A stretch of 16,366 bases of DNA from Clostridiales bacterium UBA6981 (GTDB lineage: Bacteria > Bacillota > Clostridia > Oscillospirales > Oscillospiraceae), in NCBI GenBank assembly GCA_002450075.1, contig DJYJ01000043.1:1-16366 (forward strand), written 5' to 3'. Positions 1-6,139 of this stretch are shown here, one piece after another (position 1 is the stretch's first letter; each line of letters opens with the position of its first letter). Made by a program: the position numbers and the translations under genes. The notes beneath the pieces are model-generated. The model did not search any database and was not told the DNA's origin. It saw only the letters and a list, made by a program, of their open reading frames with translations.

Positions 1-59
1 CTGGGCTTCTTGCCGCTGTCCTATCCGGGATCATGGCCTTGATACGGTGCATTGCATGA
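1..59 (+). CDS. 3' end of an upstream gene, probable membrane protein (partial)
   Basis: An open frame enters from the left edge and ends at a TGA at 57-59. Its visible C-terminus reads GLLAAVLSGIMALIRCIA, which is a hydrophobic stretch long enough for one membrane helix. The TGA overlaps the ATG at 56 of the hydrolase (ATGA), the usual arrangement of translationally coupled genes. This suggests the preceding gene encodes an integral membrane protein, perhaps a transporter, in one operon with the hydrolase. Only 19 codons are visible, so the family cannot be named, and it is possible that the frame is open by chance. Confidence 0.45.
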   Translation, partial: GLLAAVLSGIMALIRCIA

Positions 60-805
60 GAATCTATGAATATGGCGGGGGGAACCCGGAGCGTATCCTG
101 CTGATCCATCCGTCGCTGGTGACCTGGGACTACTTTGAAAATGTCATCCCGCTTTTGGAGAAGCAGTATCACTTGCTGATTCCAGCGCTGCCTGGGTATG
201 ACCTTAAGGATGATTCCGAGTTCAGTTCGGTGGAGCGGATCGCCTCGGATCTGGCGGACGCGATTCTGCAAAAAGGAATTCAGGAAGTAAAAGCGATCTA
301 CGGCTGCTCCATGGGCGGAAGCATCGCGCTTCGGATGGCAGCAGACGGAAAGCTCAAAGCGCAGCACTACGTTATGGACGGTGGAATCACGCCCTATCAG
401 CTGCCATGGATCCTGACCCGGTTGATCGCGCTGCGCGATTTCGGCATGATGGCGCTTGGAAAACTGGGCGGGGAAAAAATGATCGTCAGGGCTTTCAGTT
501 CCTCACAATACAGCGAGGAGGATTTGAAGTATCTAGCCAACATGTTCCGCCATTGCACGTACAAGACGCTCTGGAACACCTTCGATTCCTGCAACAACTA
601 TCAAATGCCGAAGAACCTCATACGTTTTCCAGGCAAGATTCATTACTGGTATGCGGAAAAAGAACGCAAAGCCAGAGACTGGGACCTGAAATATATGAAG
701 AGGTTTGTTCCGGATACGGTTTTCAAACGCTTTGAGGGGATGGATCACGGAGACATGGCGCTTATTTTTCCGGAGCGGATGGCAAAGGAGCTCTCCCGGC
801 TGTGA
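56..805 (+). CDS. alpha/beta hydrolase, 249 aa
   Basis: This is a single-domain alpha/beta-hydrolase fold protein of ordinary length. After the start come a beta strand and an oxyanion-type loop (LLIHPSLV), then the nucleophile elbow GCSMGG with Ser85, and near the C-terminus GMDHGD with the probable catalytic His231; the acid is probably in the DGG or WYAEKE region. There is no signal peptide, so it should be cytosolic. The substrate cannot be read from the sequence; esterase, lipase-like or C-C hydrolase are all possible. The ATG at 56 is preferred because it overlaps the stop of the upstream frame (ATGA) and no clear Shine-Dalgarno sequence is seen; a GTG at 47 in the same frame would add three residues. 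Base composition is a little less GC-rich than the malic enzyme and lipoprotein genes further right. Confidence 0.85.
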   Translation: MRIYEYGGGNPERILLIHPSLVTWDYFENVIPLLEKQYHLLIPALPGYDLKDDSEFSSVERIASDLADAILQKGIQEVKAIYGCSMGGSIALRMAADGKLKAQHYVMDGGITPYQLPWILTRLIALRDFGMMALGKLGGEKMIVRAFSSSQYSEEDLKYLANMFRHCTYKTLWNTFDSCNNYQMPKNLIRFPGKIHYWYAEKERKARDWDLKYMKRFVPDTVFKRFEGMDHGDMALIFPERMAKELSRL

Positions 806-879
806 TCTTCACTCGTTCATGGCAACTGGGCACAGGAAATGGGATATGAATCCGCTGAAGCTGTTCCCGCAAAAATAAT

Positions 880-908
880 TTGACTTTTTCGGTAATTCGG
901 CTGATAAT
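880..908 (+). promoter_or_regulatory. sigma-A type promoter for the MATE/DUF364 chimera
   Basis: TTGACT (880-885) and GATAAT (903-908) are separated by exactly 17 nt, each matching five of six consensus bases. Transcription would begin near 915, just at the base of the first hairpin of the leader. This leaves an untranslated leader of about 130 nt before the ATG at 1045. The match is read from sequence; use in vivo is inference. Confidence 0.6.
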
Positions 909-915
909 CCCGAAC

Positions 916-958
916 AGTGTGTGGCGAAAGCGTAAATCCGACTTCGCCGCACACTTTT
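916..958 (+). terminator. terminator-like hairpin 1 in the leader
   Basis: AGTGTGTGGCGAA (916-928) pairs with TTCGCCGCACACT (943-955) over 13 bp with one G-U wobble and a 14-nt loop, followed by TTTT. It could end transcription from the hydrolase operon. Because it lies directly downstream of the promoter at 880-908 it could also act as an attenuator of the chimera gene. Confidence 0.6.
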
Positions 959-981
959 ACTTTCATATTGAGAAACGATAC

Positions 982-1030
982 AAGCACTGTGCTGATACGA
1001 TACAACGATCTGCACAGTGCTTTTTCGTTT
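982..1030 (+). terminator. terminator-like hairpin 2 in the leader
   Basis: AAGCACTGTGC (982-992) is the perfect reverse complement of GCACAGTGCTT (1012-1022), giving an 11-bp stem with a 19-nt loop, followed by a T-rich run (TTTCGTTTT). The Shine-Dalgarno AAGGAGA (1034-1040) follows immediately. A 9-bp direct repeat, ACGATACAA, lies at 975-983 and 997-1005, and AGCACTGTGCT is itself a palindrome, so a protein-binding site is also possible. Confidence 0.55.
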
Positions 1031-1044
1031 TGGAAGGAGAACAC

Positions 1045-2037
1045 ATGGAACAAAAATCCAACACTTTTCTGGAAACGGAAAAGCTCTCGACCCTGATGCG
1101 GAAGTATTCGCTTCCCTGCATCATTTCTCTGGTGGTGGCGGCGCTCTACAACATCGTCGACCAGATCTTCATTGCCAACGCCGACTATCTCGGCTCCTAC
1201 GGCAACGCGGCCAATACGGTCGTTTTCCCATTGACCGTAGTCGCGCTGGCGATCGCGGTCATGATCGGGGACGGTGCCTGCGCCTTCGTTTCGATCTCGC
1301 TGGGCGCAAACAACAAGGACGACGCCCACCGCAGCATCGGCAACGCCATCGTTCTTTGCCTGGGGAGCAGCCTCCTGCTGACGGCCGTCTATCTTTTGGC
1401 GATGGAACCGATCCCGACCTTCTTCGGCGGCAAGGTAAACGCGGAGACCTATGCCTGCGCGAAGGAATACTTCTTCTGGATCGCCCTGGGCATGCCCTTT
1501 TACATGTTTGGCCAGGCCATGCTCTCCTGGGATATGGAGGAGGCCAGCGAGGCCTTCGCCGCAGTCAACGCTTTCTACAATCACGCCGGCTGCGGCTTTG
1601 TAAAGACTGACGCCAAAACGCTGGACGGCGTCGAGATCCGCGGCCGCACGGTGGGGATGGTGGGCATGATGATCGGCCACAGCAACATGACGCAGGAAGA
1701 CTTTGCCACGGCTAAAAAGCTGTACATCATGGACCGGGAAGAAAAAGCCGGAGCCCTGCCGGACAGCGCCTGCGAATACTATCTGCCGCTGTGCGATCTC
1801 GTGATCATCACCGGCAGTGCGGCCATCAACAAGACCATGCCGCGCCTCCTGGAACTGAGCCGGAACACCGAGATCATCCTCACCGGGCCGACGGTCACCT
1901 GCTGTCCGGAGTTACTGAAGTTGGGTATCAGCAGACTAAGCGGCCGTGTCATCACGGAACGCGACGCCATGCTCAAGGCCATCGTGAAAAAGCGCACCTC
2001 GGTCAACCGCTTCTCCGTGGCATATCAGGTACCATGA
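1045..2037 (+). CDS. chimeric protein: MATE transporter N-terminus fused to DUF4213/DUF364 C-terminus, 330 aa
   Basis: Residues 1 to about 158 are the start of a MATE-family multidrug/Na+ antiporter: the charged N-terminus, then YNIVDQIFI in the first helix, GDGACAFVSISLGA and further helices up to FYMFGQAM, about four of the usual twelve. At about residue 159 (nt 1519-1522) the sequence switches in frame to LSWDMEEASEAFAAVNAFYN. This is typical of the DUF4213 domain, and it is followed by a Rossmann-like DUF364 (putative heavy-metal chelation) domain with VGMVGMMIGH, DLVIITGSAAINKTM and ILTGPTVTCCPELL. About two thirds of MATE and the first part of DUF4213 are missing, so neither activity is likely to be intact. 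The start has a good AAGGAGA site four nucleotides upstream. The joint is either a real deletion or an assembly error; the frame stays open throughout. It may be better regarded as a pseudogene. Confidence 0.8.
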   Translation: MEQKSNTFLETEKLSTLMRKYSLPCIISLVVAALYNIVDQIFIANADYLGSYGNAANTVVFPLTVVALAIAVMIGDGACAFVSISLGANNKDDAHRSIGNAIVLCLGSSLLLTAVYLLAMEPIPTFFGGKVNAETYACAKEYFFWIALGMPFYMFGQAMLSWDMEEASEAFAAVNAFYNHAGCGFVKTDAKTLDGVEIRGRTVGMVGMMIGHSNMTQEDFATAKKLYIMDREEKAGALPDSACEYYLPLCDLVIITGSAAINKTMPRLLELSRNTEIILTGPTVTCCPELLKLGISRLSGRVITERDAMLKAIVKKRTSVNRFSVAYQVP

Positions 2038-2101
2038 ACCATCGGCAGCAGCGTTTTCCTGGAAAAGACGAGTGCGTGCAGGTGTAACGGAAGAAGAGAA
2101 A

Positions 2102-2142
2102 CGAGGATGGGACCATCGTCCCACCCTCGCTTTTCTTGTTTT
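2102..2142 (+). terminator. intrinsic terminator after the chimera
   Basis: CGAGGATGGGAC (2102-2113) pairs with GTCCCACCCTCG (2118-2129) with one A-C mismatch and a 4-nt loop, followed by CTTTTCTTGTTTTT. It ends the plus-strand unit 65 nt after the chimera stop. On the minus strand it directly follows the stop of the dehydrogenase fragment and could serve both directions. Confidence 0.8.
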
Positions 2143-2522
2143 TAGATTTCTTTCATCGTTCTGTCGGTCAGCACATCGATCATGATCTTTGCGGCTAAAC
2201 GAAAAGAGTAGATATAGGCGATGATCTTCATGCCGAAGGCGTGCAGACGCTCGGCCAGAAGACGGCCGTTGTTGCCCATGCCGATGATGCCCGCCGTGCG
2301 TCCGTAGAGGCCGCGCCAGCTTTCACTGCCCTCCAAACCCCAACGGTATTCTTCCTGGGCGGCAAGCAGCTCTTTTGTGTGATAGCAGCCCTGGAGCATG
2401 AAATAAACGGCGTGCTCGGCCAGCACCGGGGCGCTGCGTCCGGCAGCTCCCGTCACGGGGATGCCGCACTCAAAGACCTCCGGCCGGGCGGAGCCGTTGA
2501 GCCCCGCTTGTCGCTTCGGGGT
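2142..2522 (-). pseudogene. fragment of a D-isomer-specific 2-hydroxyacid dehydrogenase
   Basis: The minus-strand frame open from 2522 to the TAA at 2142-2144 contains the middle of a 2-hydroxyacid dehydrogenase. The sequence FECGIPVTGAAGRSAPVLAE leads into the helix before the NAD domain, then GRTAGIIGMGNNGRLLAERL is the dinucleotide-binding loop (GxGxxG), ending at GMKIIAY. The catalytic Arg, Glu and His regions and the N-terminal substrate domain, roughly the first 80-90 residues, are absent. After IIAY the sequence becomes an unrelated tail (FRLAAKIMIDVL and so on) whose origin I cannot name. The nearest start would be a GTG at 2456, without a good ribosome site. The frame is the same as that of the nucleoside hydrolase remnant just upstream, separated from it only by that gene's TGA. 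Function is not expected. Confidence 0.75.
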
Positions 2523-2987
2523 TCAGTAGTTGCGGTAGCAGAGGGCGAGCTTGGCGTAAAAATCCTCCAGCAGCATCCGGATGTCCACATAGTCGTAGAG
2601 GCGGATCTCCTTGCCCTCCGGGTTCGGCTCATAACGCATATCGTCCCGGATGATGAAGTCCACGCCCTCACTCTCCGGCGCGTCCCGCTCGTCGGTCAGC
2701 GGTGCCTCACAGCCGCGCAGGGCCGGCACGTCGTCCATGCCGCTAGCCTCCATGAGCTTGAGCAGCTCCTGATAGCTCTTCTCCATGGTGCTGCGGCTGC
2801 CCGGGGCCTTGCTCTCATAATGGGCGGCCACCACGGCCCGCACGTCGAAAATCGGCGTCAGCAGGTGGTGTGCTACGGCAAACTGGTCATCCGCCTCATT
2901 GCGAACATCGCTGGACACGATGACGCGCAGCTGCTTGCGCAGGGGAAGACGCATCCCCATGCGCTCGAGGATCTCACTGCGTTTCAT
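2523..2987 (-). pseudogene. nucleoside hydrolase (IUNH-type) with in-frame internal deletion, 154 aa remnant
   Basis: Residues 19-113 are the N-terminal part of an inosine/uridine-preferring nucleoside hydrolase family protein, with the metal-binding loop SSDVRNEADDQFA (residues 25-37) and VVAAHYE following. The sequence then jumps from SEGVDFII (about residue 113, nt 2649) directly to RDDMRYEPNPEGKEIRLYDY and LEDFYAKLALCY, which is the extreme C-terminus of the family. The central half of about 150 residues, carrying the distal metal and substrate residues, is missing, so hydrolysis of nucleosides is not expected. Family members are near 310-330 residues. Start and stop remain intact: AGGAGG at 2996-3001 lies eight nucleotides before the ATG, and a good promoter lies upstream at 3054-3082. 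It may therefore still be transcribed and translated. Confidence 0.8.
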
Positions 2988-3053
2988 TCCGTATTCCTCC
3001 TCTGTAATCGGAAGCACCCGGCAAGGGCTTCGCCTTGAAATCCGTTTATTTGC

Positions 3054-3082
3054 AGTATACCATTGTTAGCAGAGGAATGCAA
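3054..3082 (-). promoter_or_regulatory. sigma-A type promoter for the nucleoside hydrolase remnant
   Basis: Read on the minus strand, TTGCAT (3082-3077) and TATACT (3059-3054) are separated by 17 nt. Transcription would start near 3047, about 60 nt before the ATG at 2987. That leader contains a small GGCGAAGCC-type fold and the AGGAGG site. Confidence 0.65.
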
Positions 3083-3426
3083 AGCACCACAGATGCGCAT
3101 CCAAAAGAGCTCCGGGGAAGCCTGCCTTTGGCACACGATCATGCTTATGGCGGATCGAGAGATTATAAAATCCCCGTCCCGCCGCAGCGAAAATGCTTGC
3201 AAAGTGCAGGCAAGGGCCAGGCTCTTTGATCGATGTGCGTTCAAAATGCACGCAGCGGTTCGCCTTTTTCTATGGCTTTTTCCCGATGGGCTAACAAACA
3301 AATTTTGCTTTTGTTCAAGTACTTTGCCGTGAGAAGTGGAAATTTCATAGAATACTCCTTTCGGCCTGACTTTTTCGCCCCCCCCTCATCCGGGCAGGCG
3401 CCTTTGCCGGGGACAAAACAGGGCGC
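3083..3426. other. intergenic stretch, no supported gene
   Basis: No open frame here has both a plausible start and recognisable protein features; the short frames on both strands have low-complexity, Arg/Ser/Cys-rich translations typical of non-coding DNA. A weak hairpin is formed by GTGCGTT (3235-3241) and AATGCAC (3245-3251). Composition is more AT-rich than the neighbouring genes. It may be decayed sequence, given the scars to its left, but no source gene is recognised. Confidence 0.5.
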
Positions 3427-3455
3427 TTTACTATCCGCGCAAAAAAGTGTAGAAT
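3427..3455 (+). promoter_or_regulatory. sigma-A type promoter for the malic enzyme
   Basis: TTTACT (3427-3432) and TAGAAT (3450-3455) are spaced by 17 nt. The start would be near 3462, giving a GC-rich leader of about 70 nt in which CCCTCCC can pair with the GGGGGAG run before the ribosome site. Confidence 0.55.
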
Positions 3456-3530
3456 AATGGTGACGTCCCCTCCCTGCCTCAGCCGGGGCGGGGGAGCGGA
3501 CGGGGAGATGCTGCAGAGCGGGAGGCTTTT

Positions 3531-4706
3531 ATGGATTACGCGAAAGAATCACTGCGCAAGCATTATGCGTGGAGGGGCAAGCTGGAGATGGTGAGCCGCG
3601 CTGCGGTGGACTCCGCCGAAGCGCTGAGTCTTGCCTATACGCCCGGCGTGGCGCAGCCCTGTCTGGAGATCCAGAAAGACCCGGAGAAAAGCTATGAGCT
3701 GACGAGGCGCTGGAATACCGTCGCCGTCGTCACGGACGGCACGGCCGTTCTCGGTCTCGGCGACATCGGCCCAGAGGCGGGCATGCCCGTTATGGAGGGC
3801 AAATGCGTCCTGTTCAAGGCCTTCGGCGGCGTAGATGCAATCCCGCTTTGCATCCGCAGCCATGACGTCGACGAGATCGTGAATACCGTGCGCCTGCTTG
3901 CCGGCAGCTTCGGCGGCGTGAACCTGGAGGACATCTCCGCGCCCCGCTGCTTTGAGATCGAGCGCCGCCTGAAGGAATGCTGCGACATCCCCATTTTCCA
4001 CGACGACCAGCACGGCACGGCCGTGATCACGCTCGCGGGGCTGACGAACGCGCTGAAGCTGGTGGGCAAGAAGCTCCCCGCGGTGCGCATCGTCCTCAAC
4101 GGCGCGGGCGCCGCGGCGACGGCCATCAGCAAGCTGTTGATCACGGCCGGCGCTGTGGATGTGACGCTCTGTGACCGCAGCGGCGCGATCTGGAACGGCC
4201 GCAGCGAGCACATGAATCCCGCCAAGGACGAGATCGCGGCGATCACAAATCCGCAGCTCCGCAAGGGCAGCCTTGAGGAGGTCATCCGCGGCGCGGACGT
4301 GTTCATCGGCGTGTCGGCTCCCGGCGCGCTTTCGCGCGAGGTGGTGCAGACCATGAACCCCGGCGCGGTCATCTTCGCCTGTGCCAACCCCACGCCCGAG
4401 ATCTTTCCCGAGGACGCCAGAGCGGGCGGCGCGGCGGTGGTCTCCACCGGGCGCTCGGATTATCCCAACCAGGTCAACAACGTGCTCTGCTTCCCGGGCA
4501 TCTTCCGCGGCGCGCTGGACGTGCGCGCAAGCGATATCAACGACGCCATGAAGCTGGCAGCTGCCTCCGCCATCGCCGGGCTTGTGAGCGACGAGGAGCT
4601 CAATGCCGACTATATCCTGCCGAAGGCCTTTGATCCGCGCGTAAAGGACGCCGTGGCAAAAGCGGTCATGCAGGCGGCCAGAGACTCCGGCGTGGCCCGC
4701 GTGTAA
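3531..4706 (+). CDS. NAD(P)-dependent malic enzyme, 391 aa
   Basis: The enzyme oxidatively decarboxylates malate to pyruvate and CO2 with reduction of NAD(P), in the cytosol. All family landmarks are present: AYTPGVAQPC with the catalytic Tyr36; GDIGPEAGMPVMEGK with the probable catalytic Lys91 and then LFKAFGGVDA; NLEDI at 131-135 and IFHDDQHGTA with the metal-binding acids (Asp158/159); the Rossmann loop LNGAGAAATA at 189-198; and FACANPTPEIFP in the cofactor domain. The length fits the short bacterial class of about 390-410 residues, without the phosphotransacetylase-like extension of MaeB. GGGAGG at 3520-3525 lies five nucleotides before the ATG. It has its own promoter and a strong terminator, so it is a single-gene unit. 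NAD versus NADP preference cannot be decided from the sequence. Confidence 0.96.
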   Translation: MDYAKESLRKHYAWRGKLEMVSRAAVDSAEALSLAYTPGVAQPCLEIQKDPEKSYELTRRWNTVAVVTDGTAVLGLGDIGPEAGMPVMEGKCVLFKAFGGVDAIPLCIRSHDVDEIVNTVRLLAGSFGGVNLEDISAPRCFEIERRLKECCDIPIFHDDQHGTAVITLAGLTNALKLVGKKLPAVRIVLNGAGAAATAISKLLITAGAVDVTLCDRSGAIWNGRSEHMNPAKDEIAAITNPQLRKGSLEEVIRGADVFIGVSAPGALSREVVQTMNPGAVIFACANPTPEIFPEDARAGGAAVVSTGRSDYPNQVNNVLCFPGIFRGALDVRASDINDAMKLAAASAIAGLVSDEELNADYILPKAFDPRVKDAVAKAVMQAARDSGVARV

Positions 4707-4727
4707 GCGAGTTTGAAAGCCTGTCTG

Positions 4728-4767
4728 AAAAAGGATCCCAGAATCTTTTGATTCTGGGATCCTTTTT
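4728..4767. terminator. bidirectional intrinsic terminator between malic enzyme and lacI-type gene
   Basis: AAAAAGGATCCCAGAATC (4728-4745) and its exact reverse complement (4750-4767) form an 18-bp stem with a TTTT loop. The arm ends supply a U-tract on either strand, so it can terminate the plus-strand malic enzyme and the minus-strand regulator. Confidence 0.93.
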
Positions 4768-4803
4768 TATCATAGTATCATTTTGGCCGGCTGTAAGGGC
4801 GGA

Positions 4804-5823
4804 TCAGCGGATACTGCCGCCCTGAACAGGCGTGGTCTTCACATAAGTCCAGCGGAAGGAGGCCTCGGGATTTAAGATCCGCTCGGAGAGCAGGGAGGCG
4901 GCCAGACGGCCGATCTCCGCGCTCGGGATCTGCGCGGTGGCCAGCGGCGGCTCGACAAGCGTAGCCTCGAGCGAGCCGTCAAACCCGGCGATCATCACGT
5001 CCCGCGGCACCGAAAGGCCCATCTTTTTCAGCGCCGTTATCAGATGGATGGCGAGATAATCATTGGCGCAGGCAAAGGCGTCGGGGAGCGAGGGCATGGC
5101 CGCGAGCTTTTCGAGCAGCCACTCGGTGCTGCCGTAAAGATCGCTGTCCTCCTCGAGGATCGAGCGTTCGCGGTCGACCGGCAGCCCCGCGTCACGCAGC
5201 GCGATGCAATAGCCGAGATAGCGCTCAAAGAAGCTGTTGCAGTGTTCGCTGTCGCCCACAAAGCCGATCCGGCGCGCGCCGGCGGAGATCATTCGGTTGA
5301 CGAGAGAGATCTCACTGGAAAGATTCTCCATCGAGACATAGTCGCAGCCGATCAGCGACATGCTGGCGCGGGCAAAGCCGTCGACAAATACGGTCGGCTT
5401 TTTCAGCGAGCAGATCATATTGAGATATTCCCGGTCGAACAGCTCGATGCCGAGAAAGCCCGCGGTCTGGGAGAGATCGAGATGGGGAGGCAGCCGCCGC
5501 TCCGCGATCTCGGCGGGGGAGATCTCATAGATTTTTACAGTGTAGCCCGCGCGGCAGATCTGATCGGTGAAGCTGGTGATGAAAAAGGCGCCGAAGGAAT
5601 GGCTCAGGAGCTTGTGCTGCGTCAGAAGCGCGATGTTGCCGCCGCTCCCGGCCGCGTCGCCAGCGGGGGCTTGGGAATAGCCAAGCTCCCGTGCCTTGGC
5701 GAGCACCTGTTTCCGTGTAGCCTCCGGCACGGACCCGCGGCCGTTAAAGACCTTGGATACCGTGTTGCGGGACAGGGAGCAGGCGTCGGCGATGTCCTGC
5801 ATGGTTACTCTTTTCAGCGCCAT
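4804..5823 (-). CDS. LacI-family transcriptional regulator, 339 aa
   Basis: The N-terminus is a canonical LacI helix-turn-helix with hinge (residues 7-52: TMQDIADACSLSRNTVSKVF, then GRGSVPEATRKQVL and ARELGYS). The rest is a periplasmic-binding-protein-like effector domain, including DAFACANDYLAIHLITALKK and VMIAGFDGSLEATLVEPPLA near the C-terminus. Length is normal and no motif is broken. The ATG at 5823 has AAAGGAG about five nucleotides upstream. It is divergent from the CBM-lipoprotein/GH32 operon with a 316-bp region between the starts that holds both promoters and several inverted repeats. The expected role is therefore repression of that operon and perhaps of itself, relieved by a sugar from the substrate. 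The effector is inferred, not visible. Confidence 0.93.
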   Translation of the reverse strand: MALKRVTMQDIADACSLSRNTVSKVFNGRGSVPEATRKQVLAKARELGYSQAPAGDAAGSGGNIALLTQHKLLSHSFGAFFITSFTDQICRAGYTVKIYEISPAEIAERRLPPHLDLSQTAGFLGIELFDREYLNMICSLKKPTVFVDGFARASMSLIGCDYVSMENLSSEISLVNRMISAGARRIGFVGDSEHCNSFFERYLGYCIALRDAGLPVDRERSILEEDSDLYGSTEWLLEKLAAMPSLPDAFACANDYLAIHLITALKKMGLSVPRDVMIAGFDGSLEATLVEPPLATAQIPSAEIGRLAASLLSERILNPEASFRWTYVKTTPVQGGSIR

Positions 5824-5870
5824 AAATACTCCTTTGTGCAGATCCGGATCTTATTCCTATAATTATTTAT

Positions 5871-5899
5871 ATCATAGCATGGAGAAGAAGGAAAAGCAA
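5871..5899 (-). promoter_or_regulatory. sigma-A type promoter for the LacI-family gene
   Basis: On the minus strand TTGCTT (5899-5894) and TATGAT (5876-5871) have a 17-nt spacer. The start would lie near 5864, about 40 nt before the ATG at 5823. Confidence 0.65.
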
Positions 5900-5901
5900 T
5901 A

Positions 5902-5916
5902 TTTACAAAACGTAAA
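5902..5916. promoter_or_regulatory. candidate operator next to the lacI-type promoter
   Basis: TTTACAAAACGTAAA has perfect 5-bp arms (TTTAC/GTAAA) around a 5-nt centre and abuts the -35 box of the regulator gene. LacI-family operators are short inverted repeats of this kind. Autoregulation is inference. Confidence 0.35.
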
Positions 5917-5993
5917 ACGAGAAGGAGGAGACCCGGCAATTTGCCCATAAAAGCGGGCATTTGCCTCAACGAAAGCGACAAAAAGTAAAGCAA

Positions 5994-6084
5994 ATGCACA
6001 AAACCAATTGACACTGTGGCCACAATATCTTATACTGATTCTGGAAAAATGTTTACATTTTGCACATTATCTTGTTTTGTGCAT
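5994..6084. promoter_or_regulatory. inverted repeats flanking the operon promoter (candidate operators)
   Basis: ATGCACAAAAC (5994-6004) occurs as its exact reverse complement GTTTTGTGCAT at 6074-6084, with centres 80 bp apart, on either side of the promoter and start point. A third TGCACA core is at 6061-6066. Inside, TGTGGCCACA (6015-6024) is a perfect palindrome between the -35 and -10 boxes. AAAATG (6046-6051) pairs with CATTTT (6056-6061) around the predicted start. Which of these the regulator uses cannot be told from one sequence. Confidence 0.45.
6008..6036 (+). promoter_or_regulatory. strong sigma-A promoter of the CBM-lipoprotein/GH32 operon
   Basis: TTGACA (6008-6013, perfect) and TATACT (6031-6036, five of six) are separated by 17 nt that contain the palindrome TGTGGCCACA. 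Start near 6043, leader about 97 nt. Such a strong core promoter suggests that control is mainly by repression. Confidence 0.8.
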
Positions 6085-6139
6085 CCGCCGACCGGCTGAA
6101 TGCGCAAAACAGGCGGATAGAAGCAAGGAGGTTTTCGAT

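Noticed and set aside
817..1680. Minus-strand open frame opposite the MATE part of the chimera
   Set aside because: His/Arg/Asp-rich translation, no domain and no ribosome site; the plus frame has clear MATE motifs.
2984..3332. Short frames in the intergenic region left of the malic enzyme
   Set aside because: No ribosome site, low-complexity translations in several frames, and the promoter of the hydrolase remnant runs through them.
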